Source: Lonicera japonica (Eukaryota > Streptophyta > Magnoliopsida > Dipsacales > Caprifoliaceae). From it: a stretch of DNA of 64,000 bases. Position 1 is the first letter of the stretch; each line of letters opens with the position of its first letter. Position numbers and translations under genes: made by a program. This document shows, piece by piece, positions 1 through 12,149 of the stretch. The notes under the pieces are model-generated. The model searched no databases. It worked only from the letters and a program-made list of their open reading frames with translations, and was not told where the DNA came from. The DNA is taken from NCBI GenBank assembly GCA_021464415.1, contig CM038463.1:116838790-116902789 (forward strand), in the 5' to 3' direction.

Positions 1-2685
1 CTTATGCCCACTTGCCAAGTTTTTCCACTAAAGTACAACTCATCAAAGCAACTTGTACCTCTTGCCCCCACCTCCTTAGGACATCTATAAATAGAAGGTA
101 AGGTTCGAGTTTTAAGATCTGCAATTTTAGAGAGATTACATACTTGTAATTGAGAGAGAACTAAGAGAGAAAATTAAAGTGAAACTTTCTTCTTCTTGTA
201 TTCTCTTGCATTTGTAATATAAGTGTTGTTACATACGTGTATTCTTTCCCATCTATTAATACAAGTATTCTTGGGATTCTACTTCATCTTTAACATGTTT
301 TCATCAACTATGGAAGGGTGAATCACCTAGCTAAGGCTAAGGGGTGAGTTTGTTGTTAAGGAAAACATGGTCAAATCTCCAATTCTTTAAAGCTCTATGC
401 CTAGTGTTGTTAAATAATTATGCTTGTCATCTACTGACCATGTTCCATACTTTTGAATGGCTTAAAACACCGTAAAGAATATAGAACATCCATTTTAATC
501 TATTTTGACTCCTTATGTCATGTATATGAGTTCTTTGGTGATGAATGAATATGTTTAGTACATAAATGAAACTTAGACTTTTCGTGCCAAGTATGAATAG
601 TACTAGCTGAATCATTTATATACAAACAAAGTACTTCAAGTAAGTATATATTATTCAACAATTACCATTATAAATGGATGGCTATGCTATTCATATAAAA
701 TTGGAGAAGTTTAAAATATGGTCACATCTTGTGGTTGAGTGTGAATTATGGTTTTATTTTCCCTTGTCACCTACAACACTTAAACATGCTTTGTGCCTAT
801 ATTTGAGAACTATCTAATTGCTCATTTGTTCCTTTATATGTGATGTTTGTCTTCCCTCATAAGGTGGCCTAATGGAGTTAGATTGGCTGTATTTCCTCGA
901 AATCTTTTACCACCAACGTCTAGGCCTCCATTTGATAAGCAAATATAAAACATATTAAGGGAAATGGATGAGCTGAATTGGATTCACAAACCATGATTAC
1001 CAAGAACAAATAAACCGCTTTCCTTAAATACAAGAGTAATCTCATCACTTTAAGTTTTATTTTACAAATTTTCAAAAAAAAAATTCAAAATAAACTTTTT
1101 AAATCAATCAATGTTAATTAAATAAACTTGTGATCTACAAAGCTTTAGCCCCCTTTCTGTGGTTCACCACTCGAACTTTCGAAATACTATATTACAACTT
1201 GACCGCCTACACTTGGGTGTAAATGATTGCATTATTTCACGCGCATCATCCATGCTTTTTTCAACCACTCCGACCTCGAGCATAGATTAAATAATACCGT
1301 AATACTTCCATGAGCTCGAATAGACACCTGGCCTTTAGATCCAGACCTCTTGGTCCGGGGGTAAAGCGACTATTTTACCCCATCAATGATGATTTTCTAA
1401 TGATCCAAATGCTAAGGGCTAATTCTTTTTATAGACGCATGGAACTAGCTATTACAAGGTGATAAACCTCCCTCTCTACATGTTTGAGGAAAGCGGTTAG
1501 TTGAATAGTGGGAAGTTGGCAACTAGCCGTTAAAGAGTGTAGGCCACGCTTCCATTATGCTTCTGCCACATGTTAGTCCCGGGAAGGCCCTTATTACAAT
1601 CTATGGTGAGCTCAGACATACGAGAAGCTCGGTTTCCGCCCTTGTCCGGAGCGGTTTCTTCTTATTTTTTATTTTTTTTAATAATATTGATGAACAGTGG
1701 GGCTAGAGCTTGCTAGACCCACGTCGAGATCCGCCTCCATCAAATCACAGTTCTAACTAAAATATGCACCAACCAAGGAAATTGTGATTTGAATGCCTCG
1801 ACACAACAGTAAATTCTATTAAAATGAGTAAGTTGTGTAGGAGCATGCCTGCTTTTTTCAAAAGAATGGTGTGATAAAACAAACATACAAGACATAGAAG
1901 AGACTCCTCATCCCAATGCTGCTCACAACGCGTATATATTACATTATTTATTCCAAGCATTACAAACACATTTCACAACTTGGAAAGAGGAAACACACGG
2001 AAAAAAAAGGGAAGAGAAAAAAAAAAGGAAAGAAGAAGAAAAAGAAAACAATTGACATGATAAATGGGAATCCAATCCCAGCGAGAAGGCACCTAATTTC
2101 CTTGTTAAAAATTTGTATCATTCTTCCTGAAGTTGAAGGCAGTTACTACTACGATGCAATTGCATTATATGCCCCCTTAAGCTGTAATTTTCCACCTGAA
2201 AGTCGTTCAGCCCCAAAAATTTAGATACCAGTGAACAGAGAGAGATTAAGGCAAATTGCATTTGCACTTCCATTTATTTCTAGATTATTGCTAGTGAATT
2301 GCAGTTCCATTATTTCTTTTTCCTTTTCCAAACAAACTTCTGAGCATGTATACAGCATACCAAATTTTCAGTTCAGTTCTCATTCTACCTATTAAACCGA
2401 CCTAACTCAACCCAAGAATCTTAGCTGAGAACTTAGCTCCTCTTGATTTGAGACTGAGCTAGTATAAATTATTATCCATTATATGAAATATAACTCCTAG
2501 TGTCTAATTGGGACATTTTTGTAAACATTTATGACTGATTTTGGGATGCTAGAATATTGAATTGGAGTGGGAATAGCCACACCCTTATATATGTATTTAT
2601 GTATGTATGTATGTATATGTTTGCAGGGGTAGTCTTCTTGCTATAGCAAATATGACTGCCAAAGCAACGTACAACTGCAAAAGCA
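1..2685. other. Intergenic region, no gene recognised
   Basis: No coding region could be supported here. The first 300 bases contain a TATA-like CTATAAATAGAAGG near 92-105 followed by a GAGAGAGA-rich transcribed-leader-like stretch, which resembles the promoter end of a plant LTR, but neither edge can be defined. A short TATG/GTAT microsatellite lies at about 2590-2625, and a purine-rich A/G tract at about 1980-2055. The stretch ends at the 3' end of the QWRF gene. Confidence 0.4.
2590..2625. repeat. TATG/GTAT microsatellite
   Basis: Short run of tetranucleotide repeats (TATGTATGTATG and variants), about 95 bases beyond the start of the last QWRF exon reading leftwards. Its position is 3' of the gene and no function is implied. 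Confidence 0.6.
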
Positions 2686-5600
2686 CTACTGGTACAACTT
2701 TTTACAGCATTCTATGCTCGAGCAAAGATATAAAGATACAATTGCTTTGGAAATAAATAACAAGTCAATCCTATGTTCAACTCTGATCCTATTTTTGACC
2801 TGAAGCAGCTTAATTAGACCCATGATGCATGGGGTATTTTGCCATACATTTTTGTGACACAACTTTGTCTTGGAGGACATTTCCTAAAAATGAAGCATAA
2901 GTAAACAACATGATTAGGGGAATAGGACTGGGGGAAGCAAACCTGTGATGTGTAATTCTTGAACAACAGATCTCCACATTCTTCAATACAAGTTCTTTCT
3001 CCACCAATCACCCTGGCTAGTTCCAAAATCAAACTATCCATTTCTTCAGCCTGTAATTGAAAATTCCTTCCAAGTGTTATACACTAAAAGAAAGAAGGTT
3101 TCTGACTTAATCATATTAACACAAAAAATAGAACTCGAAAATCCTGCAGCCTTATCTTCCTTCTGTAGCTTTAGGCTAAAATCTAGCCGGAGAAATTATT
3201 TTCATTTCAAGAATAAGTAATTTATATATATAGGCTTCCTTTGAAAACATCCATTAACCAATTAAAACAAAAGAAACTTATCATGTTTATGGTACCTTTG
3301 GCATAAAGCTTTTAACATGGACACCTATTAGTTCCATCATCTTTATTGCTGAGTTCAAAGCTTCCACGATCTCTCTTGTATCAACCTGAAAAATACCGTA
3401 GGCAACTGATATCACATATATTGGTCAAGTATTTGACTCATCCATAGACAAAAAATATCATACCTGAACATGCCCACTGACAGGAAGCTGGAGCAAGGAA
3501 TTTTCCAAAGAATGAATTGCTCCTGACAAAGAAGTTGAGTACTCCTCCTCCAAAGCTGACCATTCATCTAGATATGGCATCTAAATCACCAGAATATGTG
3601 AACATAAACTCCCATGTTGCAGTGTGAAAAGAAAAAGGATGGATGTTGTTAATTTGTGCCCTACGGCATGTTAAGAACTTCATTTCTAGAATCAGGTCCC
3701 CATACGAATGTGCTGTATTTAGTGAATATGCCAATAAGTTTTTATGAAAAGCTGAGAAGAAGCCGCCAAAGGTGGTGCATCTGTTCAATTTCCAACCCAC
3801 TTCAAGAAAGTTCTGAATTGACAAATCTATTCTGCTATCTTCAGTAATTCCTCAATTTCCCACTGTAAATTGCTTTCGTAAAATGCACAACCATTCAAAG
3901 TAATTATATATCTTCTTCTGTCAAGAGAGTAGTTTGGTGTGGAGCCCAATACTTGGGACATCCTGAACCTGTAACTTGCAGCTCTATTCTCTGGTAGATA
4001 AAGACTAAACCATGGACAATGACTCAAAGAAAAGTTAGAAGACTACGGCTATTGACAAAAATAATGTGTTCTGAGACTCTGAGAGGGTTCGGGTCGGGGG
4101 TGGGGGGAGTGGATAGAGAAATACGTGATTTTAATGTAAGGAGAAAATTGTATTGCGTCCTTTGATAACATAAATCATCTCAGCAAGAATATTTGGCATA
4201 TATGGCTTAGCTCGATTTCAAAACCCAACTTACGCAACCTATAGTTACTTCCAAATTAGCACACCTTCAGTTCAATTTATGCAACCTATAGTTACTACCA
4301 AATTAACATTCCTTCAGTTTCAAATTGATAGTTCCACTTTGAAATCAATACTTTATAAGAGAATGCTGACTTCAACCTAATCAATGGTCAATAATACAAC
4401 TTAATTTCTATTGTGAGATTTGATACATTGATTATGTCTCCAAAATGAAATGACACTATCAATGTGAGATATCCCTAAAAGGAGAGTGAAACAATCAATT
4501 TGAGATAGAGGAAGTACAAAATCTTTAACCGATAATGTTTTTCTTTATCAGTCAAGGTATTTCCAACATAGTTATTTAGTAAAGTTGTTTACAGAAGTTG
4601 AAGTCCCGCCTAATCTACTGAGAAATATATAAGAAAATATGCACAGTGTGCATACCAAATAATGCTTACTATACACAGGTTCAAACTTAATCTGCCTCAC
4701 CCACATAATTAACTAGTGGAATAACCAAAATAAAATAAAATAAAATCACATATCACCAGGCTTCATCAATCGATGACACATTATAGCATATATCATCAGC
4801 ATAGGACACTTACATGAGCTTCAAGAATTGTTGATAGGGTTCTTATACGTATCAACAGCCCAAGTTCAATCCGTTTCTTTTTCACAGCATCAAGTAGATC
4901 TGATATCTTGACTCCAAGAGAACAGATTTTTATCTGTAAGGCCACATAACAAGACAAGTTCATCAATAATTTTGTAAGTAGGTGACGGTTAACTCAAATG
5001 TTCCCACGATGATATGGAATTATATTATAGCACCGCTGTCCAAGTCAAGTGTAGAAACAAATATGATTACAATTATACTAACATATGACGACCTTAGCTA
5101 ATGGAGTACTAAAGGACATACCAATGCCAGCGTATCATCTAGATTGAAATATAGTAATGCTAAACACATTTAAAGTCCCAAAAAAAATTAAATCCCCCAC
5201 ATATTTAAGAAACTAATTTTTCTTCATTTTTTCTGAAAAATAAGAACTAAGTACAAAATTGCAACAAACCTCTGTTTCCCTTCTTTGAGCATGCATAGAC
5301 AAGTCTGCTTTTGCATTTGCAAACCTCCACTGCAAATAATGGTTATGAAGCAATTTTAAGGAGTGTACATCTTCTTGGTGAGTGAAAACCTTCCTTCCCT
5401 TCCTTGCATCTGCTCCAAGTTTTATGCAAGTAGGATGATGTGGAGGCATAAAAAAGCTTCCCATCTTCGCAGAGGGTTTGGAGAGAAGAGAAACAGATAC
5501 TGGTGTTTTAAGAGGATGCACAATGGAGGAGGGGTGTTCACAACAACTGGACAATGATGAAAAATTTAGAGATCGGGAGCAAGGGGAGAACTTTGAGAAG

Positions 5601-6616
5601 TTTGACGAATCGCTAACGCTAGTACTAGTAGTAGTACTGCTGCTGCAACTTCTCTCAGCTGCAAGCAACCTGGTGTCCCCCTCTGGCATGGAAGAGCGCA
5701 TAATATCTGAGGCAGACCACAACCTGCTGTTTTGGATGGAACTGGCACTGGCGTATGTAATAATAGAACATTCTTCTGGATCTCTATCACACACAGACCT
5801 GGCTTCTTGGGGATCATGATAGGAGGAGGAGGAGTGCTGAGCAGACATTGACAATCCACTTGATAGCAATAGCTTTGCAGCTACACTAGTTGGTGCGCCT
5901 GCTGGAACAACACCAGCCCCAGCGCCAATATTGGTTTGACGTTGGAAATTTTGAGTGGAGTGCCTGAATCTTGATGGGATGATTCTCTCTGTCACAACAA
6001 CTGGGGTATCAGGCCTTGGCCTTGATGATGATGATGATTGGGTAACAACACTAGAAATATTAATTCCATTTCTTCCCTGTAGGGACTTGCCCTTTGCTTG
6101 TAAAAGATCTGGATGCTGCTGCTGCTGTTTCATTTGAACAGTTGTTTCTCCGTTGTTGTTCTCCTTGTAAAGCTTCATACCAGCACGCGGCTTCCTCTGT
6201 AGAGACATTACTACCGATGAGGATGAACTATTATTTTTATTATTATTGTGGGATCCCAAAGGAGTGTCCGAGGTCGGACTCGTTGTCTCATCCGTACAAC
6301 AAAACAGTGGTGGTTCCTGTTCCTGGGGACGCCTCTGCTGCAGCACAATAGTAGACTTTGAACAACGCTGCTGCTGCTGATAAAACCTGCTAGCATGAGA
6401 TTCTGCAGGGGATGTAACTGCTGGAATTGTTGAGATCGCGTGTTTGGGAAGGGGCGACTTGACATCCCCAGAGGTAGAAGAAGAAGAAGAGGAAACCACC
6501 GGAGACATAAACCTGGAGCTAACCTCCCTCGCTCTTGGCTTGCGATTATGATGATGAGGCAGAGGAGGAACCCCCGCATCACTAGCTGCTTGCTTCTGAT
6601 CTAGGGTTTCTGTCAT
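2686..6616 (-). CDS. QWRF-domain (augmin subunit 8-like) microtubule-associated protein, six exons
   Basis: Plant-specific protein of the QWRF/DUF566 family, whose Arabidopsis members include AUG8, a microtubule-binding subunit of the augmin complex that recruits gamma-tubulin. Exons on the minus strand by GT-AG reading: 6616-5270, 4933-4814, 3580-3464, 3385-3296, 3050-2943 and, less surely, 2883-2686; all junctions are phase 0. Residues 1-400 are Ser-rich and basic, with the family's N-terminal REVSSRFMSP motif; the name motif QWRF starts at residue 429 and is followed by the helical coiled-coil-like C-terminal domain, including LDEWSALEEEYSTSLSGAI. The start at 6616 (MTETLDQKQ) was chosen over an in-frame Met at 6886 because the intervening 90 residues are not family-like. 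Total about 660 aa, close to family members. The last exon has only a weak match to the family C-terminus. No stop or frameshift is seen, so it is probably functional. Confidence 0.88.
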
Positions 6617-7104
6617 TTCTCCCTCTCCACCCCACCTCCAAAATAAAGAAATGGTCTGCCCTAAACCAAAGAAATTGACAATGATAATTAGAGCAGTTCC
6701 ACCCCCAAACCCCAAATTAGCCAGAAAGCCTTGAGTTGAGGCTCTAATGACGACGCTGTCACTCTGCCCCCACCGATGGAATCCAACAAACAAACTGGGC
6801 CTAATGTAAACCTCTCTAGATCGGCGAGGGTCAGGAAAACTCTGAAATGATCCCGATGTTTTGTGTTTGAGCGTGGTTCTGGGCATAATTCAACCAATCA
6901 AATTAAAAATTAAAAACAGGGGAAACAATTGGAAAACTAGCCGTTGTGACTACGGGACAACACATCGACTGATAACGGCTAGAAAACTTTTAGTGCAAAT
7001 TGCAGTAAAACCTCCTCAACTCTCATTCTTTGGGCTTTGCCCCTAAACTACACCTTTGAAAGTTCAAACCGTTGCAAATTTGCAACCTTTTCTTCTCGCT
7101 TTAA
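6617..7104. promoter_or_regulatory. Upstream region of the QWRF gene
   Basis: 488 bases between the chosen QWRF start and a MITE. No clear TATA box is seen. The first 270 bases stay open in the QWRF frame up to an alternative Met at 6886, so the 5' leader is likely to lie here. The remainder is mixed-composition DNA with no other gene. Confidence 0.4.
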
Positions 7105-7643
7105 GGGTCTATTTAGTTCGAGTTTTTGATGATTTCTGAAATTCTAAATTCTATTTCAAATAAGATTTTGGTGTTTGGTTGAAGTTTTAGAAGGGAAAGT
7201 ACCTATCCTAGGAAAACTAAATTCTTTCATTTCATTCATTTTAATTCCCTCCAAATTTAGGAGGAAAGTTTAGGATTCTAAGGGAATTCTTTTATTTTTC
7301 TATCAAATGACAAATTTACCCTAACTTAAAAACCAACATTTGTTCCAGAAAATGAAAAAAATATTTTTTTTTCAAAAAAAAAAAAAAATTTCAAAAAACG
7401 AAAATATTATTTTTCCAAAAAATGAAAAAAAAATAAAAATTCCCAGGAATCGAAAATATTTTTTTTCAAGAAAATGAAATTTGTTTTTTTCCAAAAAATG
7501 AAAAAAAAATCCAGAATTTTTTTATTTTTTTTGCCAATTTCATTCCTAAAACTTCAACCAAACGAGCACTAATAGATTGAAATAAAGGTTTCCTCGTATC
7601 TAGTATGCTAATTTCATTTCCCAAACTCGAACCAAACAAGCCG
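7105..7643. mobile_element. Tourist-like (PIF/Harbinger) MITE, 539 bp
   Basis: The two ends are inverted copies of each other: the left end GGGTCTATTTAGTTCGAGTT matches the reverse complement of the right end CGGCTTGTTTGGTTCGAGTT with few mismatches. A second matching block (TTTGGTTGAAGTTTTAG) lies further in on both sides. The element is flanked by TAA on both sides (7102-7104 and 7644-7646), the 3-bp target duplication typical of PIF/Harbinger elements. The middle (about 7330-7540) is a degenerate A/T repeat built on CCAAAAAATGAAAAAAA. No transposase is encoded. Confidence 0.6.
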
Positions 7644-9891
7644 TAAAAGAAAAAGAAAAAGAAAGAGACAACGAGATTTAGTGGACTGATTTGTTTTGTT
7701 CGTACTAAATGAAATAAATTCATTTTAAAAAGAAAAAAAAGATAAAAGGGCGAGATATGCACTAATTGTGCCTTGGGAATAATTGGTATTGAAAAAAAAA
7801 GAGATATACGTAAAAGTATGGTTGAAAGGAATATCAAATGATATCAAGTTGCAAATAAAAAGGAATGAAAAAATAAGTTAAAGAAGCTAATAATTTCAAT
7901 ATGGTGATATTGAATTCAAAATATACTAGGTATTGTCTGTGTCATCTGGCACTATAAAGATAGTAATAGCATAATGTTAAAATTTTGTGTGTATTTGAAA
8001 AAATGGGAGAAAAGGAAGAAAAAAAGAAAAAACACCAAAGCAAAGTACCAAGGAAGTATTCATGTGTTTTCTTTAGTCTCACATAGGAATTGAATAAAAA
8101 CTATAAGGGAGAATTTGCCTAAGGGCTTGAGTCTTTTGGGCATTACACTTTTATGATATTAGGTGGGGACTTAGATGAGTGTGGTTCACCATGTGCGTGC
8201 TGACCGATCGAACCGGGCCAGGCCGGGCTCGGGCTCTGGCTTACTTTGGGTCTAATACTATTTTTTTAGACAAAATTCTTTTGAAAATTTTATTTATTAA
8301 AATAAAATTATTTTCTTTTTGAATTCAAAATTTAATCAATTTTGACTCATTCTAAGTCGTTTTTGGATAAGTCCTTCTCTCGCTCAACGTGTTTTATTCT
8401 CCCCTCTACGCAACGGAAAAATATTTTTTCCTTTTATTAAGAAAACCTTTCCGTCTTTGAGAGTAGTGACAACGAAAAAATCATCCTCCATTGTTATCTT
8501 CTACAGTGAGCTTCAAAAATTTTCCTTAAAATTTTTTTGCCTCCGACAAGAAATAATTTACCAATTCCAGCTATAATTACAAAGGGGGTTAGAATTTTGA
8601 TTTCCCTCCGTGCAACGGAAATCAAGATAGAAAAATCTAGGCTTGGTGTATCCTGGGGATGACATGGTCTATCTGAATTGCTAGCACAAAACACCGAGTA
8701 GAGCCGCGAAACGTTTTAAGAGAGCGACCTAGTTCGCGATTCAATCCGGTGTTTTCCAATCGTTACTTGGTAATTCGTTCCTGTTTTTTCAACACATATT
8801 AAAAAAAAATTTGAAAAAGGAATAAGGAACTCAAATTTACATAGATAAGGCACATAGTTTTTTTATCTTCTTTTTAATATGTAAACAGTTCCTCCTTTTT
8901 TTAGGTTAGCACAAAAGTCGCATTGATCCACTCCCCCCCACCCCCTAACCCGCTTCTCTCTGTATGTACGTTTCGTTTTTCTTTGTTCACGAGTGGTGGT
9001 TGTTTCTTAATTAATGCTCAAAAAATATTTAAAGAAAATTTTTTCAACGATTCTGGAAGCAGAAATCAAGTTCAATATTTTAAATTTAATTTCAATATAT
9101 GAAGGTAAAATGCCAATGAAATGCATTTCACCAATAAACTGGCCGTACCATCGAGGAGTAGTCCGAGTCAATATCACTAAACTACGTTGTCCTTGAAGTG
9201 TGGCTAAGAGAAAATCGCATAATGGGAAAAGTAGAGATATCCGAACTGAACGACTTGACCAAAGGTCACTAAGTCAGTTGGATTTAATTTTGAAAATTCA
9301 AAATAATTTTATATTTATTTAATAATTTTTTTCAAACAAATTAAACTCACCTTTAGGTCAGTCGCGCATACGATAAACTACGCTTATTTAAGTCTTCATT
9401 TAATAACACAAAATTTAGATATTTTTAAAGCCCAAATTCAAGAATAAAACTATCAATATGTAAAATTTCATATTCAGGGACAAAGGAAAATAAAAGAAAG
9501 TTACTTGCTCTTTATCAAAATACATACATGTACTAACATATCTCTAGATTTGTACCGGCCATGCTCTTTTCTCTTTGACGTAAAGAAACTTCAAACCATG
9601 GCTTTTCGTGTAATAGATTATAGACATGTGGTTGATATGGTCATACAGGAGAAACTACAATCACCTAGTTGAGACCCATAAATTTCAACATAAAATTGTA
9701 TTTGATGCGACTTTCAAGCTTTTTTTCATGTTTTTTTGGAATGAATTATTAATGGTTGGTCTATATGAGGGTTTTTTTTTCCTTCAGAAATTCACATTTG
9801 TTTAACTTAATACGAGGAAAATAACAAGTAAAAGTTGCAAATTCACATTTTTTTAACCTAGTACGAAGAAATTCACATTGGTTAGCTTTTA

Positions 9892-9925
<34 letters not shown>

Positions 9926-10345
9926 GTTATTTACTTTTATATCTAAAAAAGATAAAAAAAATTGATAGTGCTTTGGCCTTCGAATTTCAAAATTCACCAT
10001 TGATCAATGTAGTTGTATATGAACCCATGAACTGCTAACAAGAATCACGGTGGGGATAGTAATTTTGTCGTAATTTCCATGTCACGAAACAGTGTGATTG
10101 AGAATTTACACTATCAAATAACTTTGTTTTTGTCATGTTAAAAGTTGCGCGATGCAGAACACTCGGGAGGCGTATCCTGTCGAGAGCTTGTGTCATGTCG
10201 GTTGAACACTTGTGTAATTATATCTATCAGGTAGCAATCCCTTAGATAGTGAAGACCTCAACAAGCGGCCGTCAAAGCACACACACTCATGAGTAAACAT
10301 TTTATATAGAAGGTACAAAACCAGATTTACGACAATAAGTGAACA
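7644..10345. other. AT-rich intergenic region, no gene recognised
   Basis: Apart from a GC-rich patch near 8195-8240 (CCGGGCCAGGCCGGGCTCGG) and an ATT microsatellite near 9896-9925, nothing gene-like is seen. At 9780-9885 a short block with AAATTCACATT and TACGAGGAA/TACGAAGAA recurs about three times as a decayed tandem repeat. Reading frames are short and low-complexity. Confidence 0.5.
9896..9925. repeat. (ATT)n microsatellite
   Basis: About ten uninterrupted ATT/TTA trinucleotides. A similar short ATT run occurs at about 42270-42292 inside the leader of a Copia element. Confidence 0.8.
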
Positions 10346-10353
10346 CTTACAAG

Positions 10354-11194
10354 CAGTGGCGGAGCCAGGATTCTGGTTTAGGTGGGGCCAAACTACAACA
10401 CAACGAGAATTTTTTGCAAATTTAATATCAATATTTAACAATTTAATAAGCAAATCAACATCAATAATCAAATTGAATATTCAAAATTTTAACATCAATA
10501 ATCAAATATATACCGGAATAACATCAATAATCAAATTTAATATTCAAAATTTTAACATCAATAATCAAATATATACTAGAATAATCAACATCAATAAACA
10601 AATAATCAACGTCAATAAACAAATTTTTAATATTCAAAATTTTAAAACAATATGAATAAGATTATAAAAAAGAAATCTAACCTAAAATACCGGAATAAAT
10701 GAAAAATGAAGATGGAGAGAAGAGCTTTGAAGTAGTACTGCTTATTGCTTGAAAAAAAAAAACCCTGAACGGAAGAAGCTCACAGAAAAATTAAATGAAA
10801 AAGGAGAGCAAGGGGAGAAGAAGAAAATGGCTGCACTGATAATTTACTGCTACTGCTACCGCTACTCTAAAATCTTACAACTTAACTTAACATATATTAC
10901 AAAACAAAACCTCCAACTTATAGTCTTTATTGCACATAACACCCCCTGTAATTTTCCAACTTCACCAAAACCCCTGCCCAATAAATTCTCCTGCGCTTTA
11001 CACTCCCACGCCCATATTACAACGTAGCCCCTCCAACTTATAAGCTTAAATTCACAAACCACCCTCTCCCATAATTACACATCAACCCCTCATCTTTTCT
11101 TCCTCGCACAAAAACCCCCCATACTCTCAAAATTTTTCCCAAAAGTCCAGTTAGGGCCATGGCCCCACCTGGACCCTTGCTGGCTCCGCCCCTA
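10354..11194. mobile_element. Non-autonomous hAT-type element, 841 bp, with 8-bp target duplication
   Basis: Terminal inverted repeats CAGTGGCGGAGCCAG (left) and CTGGCTCCGCCCCTA (right) frame an 841-bp unit. It is flanked by the perfect 8-bp direct repeat CTTACAAG at 10346-10353 and 11195-11202; an 8-bp duplication is diagnostic of the hAT superfamily. A sub-terminal inverted match also exists (GTGGGGCCA near the left end, TGGCCCCAC near the right). No transposase is encoded. The interior has a roughly 60-bp tandem repeat of AT-rich units (about 10440-10640, recurring AACATCAATAATCAAAT) and a polypurine stretch at 10749-10830. Confidence 0.85.
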
Positions 11195-11202
11195 CTTACA
11201 AG

Positions 11203-12149
11203 TACACCCCTATTTGGCTTTCATGGAAAGCAAATGTTTACTTTTCATTCAAATTGAAGTGACATTTCGAAATCTCTCCATTTTTCGAATATAAAATTAT
11301 GGGGAAACTGGCCCCTTTGTTAGATAATGAAAAAAAAGGAGAAAATATTCATGGTTAATATTTTCTAGAATAGGAGAAAAATTTCAATGGCAAATTTTTT
11401 CTACACATTCTAGAAAATGTTAATTTTTTAAATGGTTTGGTTAATTTTTTTCAAAATATGCTAACTATGGATGTAAAAATTTCAAAGTTGGTGGATGCTT
11501 GTTGGTGTATCGATAGGGGTGTACTTGTATGCATTTAGGTATCAACAACAAGAGCTCTAAAGAAAGAAGAAAGCAAAAGAGAGACTAGAGAGCCAAAAAT
11601 ATTAAGAGAGCAGAGAGAAAAAATTAGAAGTGAAGTGTCTAGGTGAGAGCTTTGCAGTATCTAATTTTTCAGAGTGTTGAGTGAGAAAAAATAAAAACAA
11701 TTTTCTAGGTGAGAAAAATTGCAGTGTCTATTTTTTAGTGTTGAGAGATACACAGTGTGCGTGTATAGGTTTGCTGACCAGTCTTGTAAACCACTCCTTT
11801 TTGTGATATAGTGAATTTGGTGTGCTCTGTGGACTAGTGGCAATTTGTCGATACCATATAATTCTTTGTGTTGTGAGATTGGTGTATTGTTGTGCCAAAT
11901 AATTTTACTGTGCAATTTTCTTTTATCATTTATATCCCAAGATTCTACTTGAAAACTAGTACCTTCTAGTTTGTTCCCAACACCCTTGAACAGGAGTTTC
12001 ACTCGGGACGGAGGGGGCTATTTACTAATTTTCCTCAAAAGGCACAAGAGTCAAACTTCCCAAAAGCGTACCAAATGTAGTAAGAGTAGCTAAATAACAG
12101 AAATAGAGAATAAAAAAGTTGCTGATGCCATACCACATACGAGTTGTGT
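11203..12149. other. Intergenic region containing an LTR-like fragment
   Basis: The segment 11500-11982 begins TGTTGG and ends CCAACA, has a GAGAGA-rich U5-like middle, and looks like a short Copia LTR, but no target duplication was found. A 16-bp sequence at 11198-11213 is exactly inverted at 11513-11528 (ACAAGTACACCCCTAT and its complement). No coding region is supported before the stop of the isocitrate dehydrogenase remnant at 12150. Confidence 0.35.

Noticed and set aside
5363..6897. Several frames of 60-125 codons overlapping the first QWRF exon on both strands
   Set aside because: Shadows of a long Ser-rich exon; no independent support.
11500..11982. Complete solo LTR
   Set aside because: TGTTGG/CCAACA ends are suggestive, but no target duplication is present (ATGCT on the left against CCCTT on the right), so only a fragment call is made.
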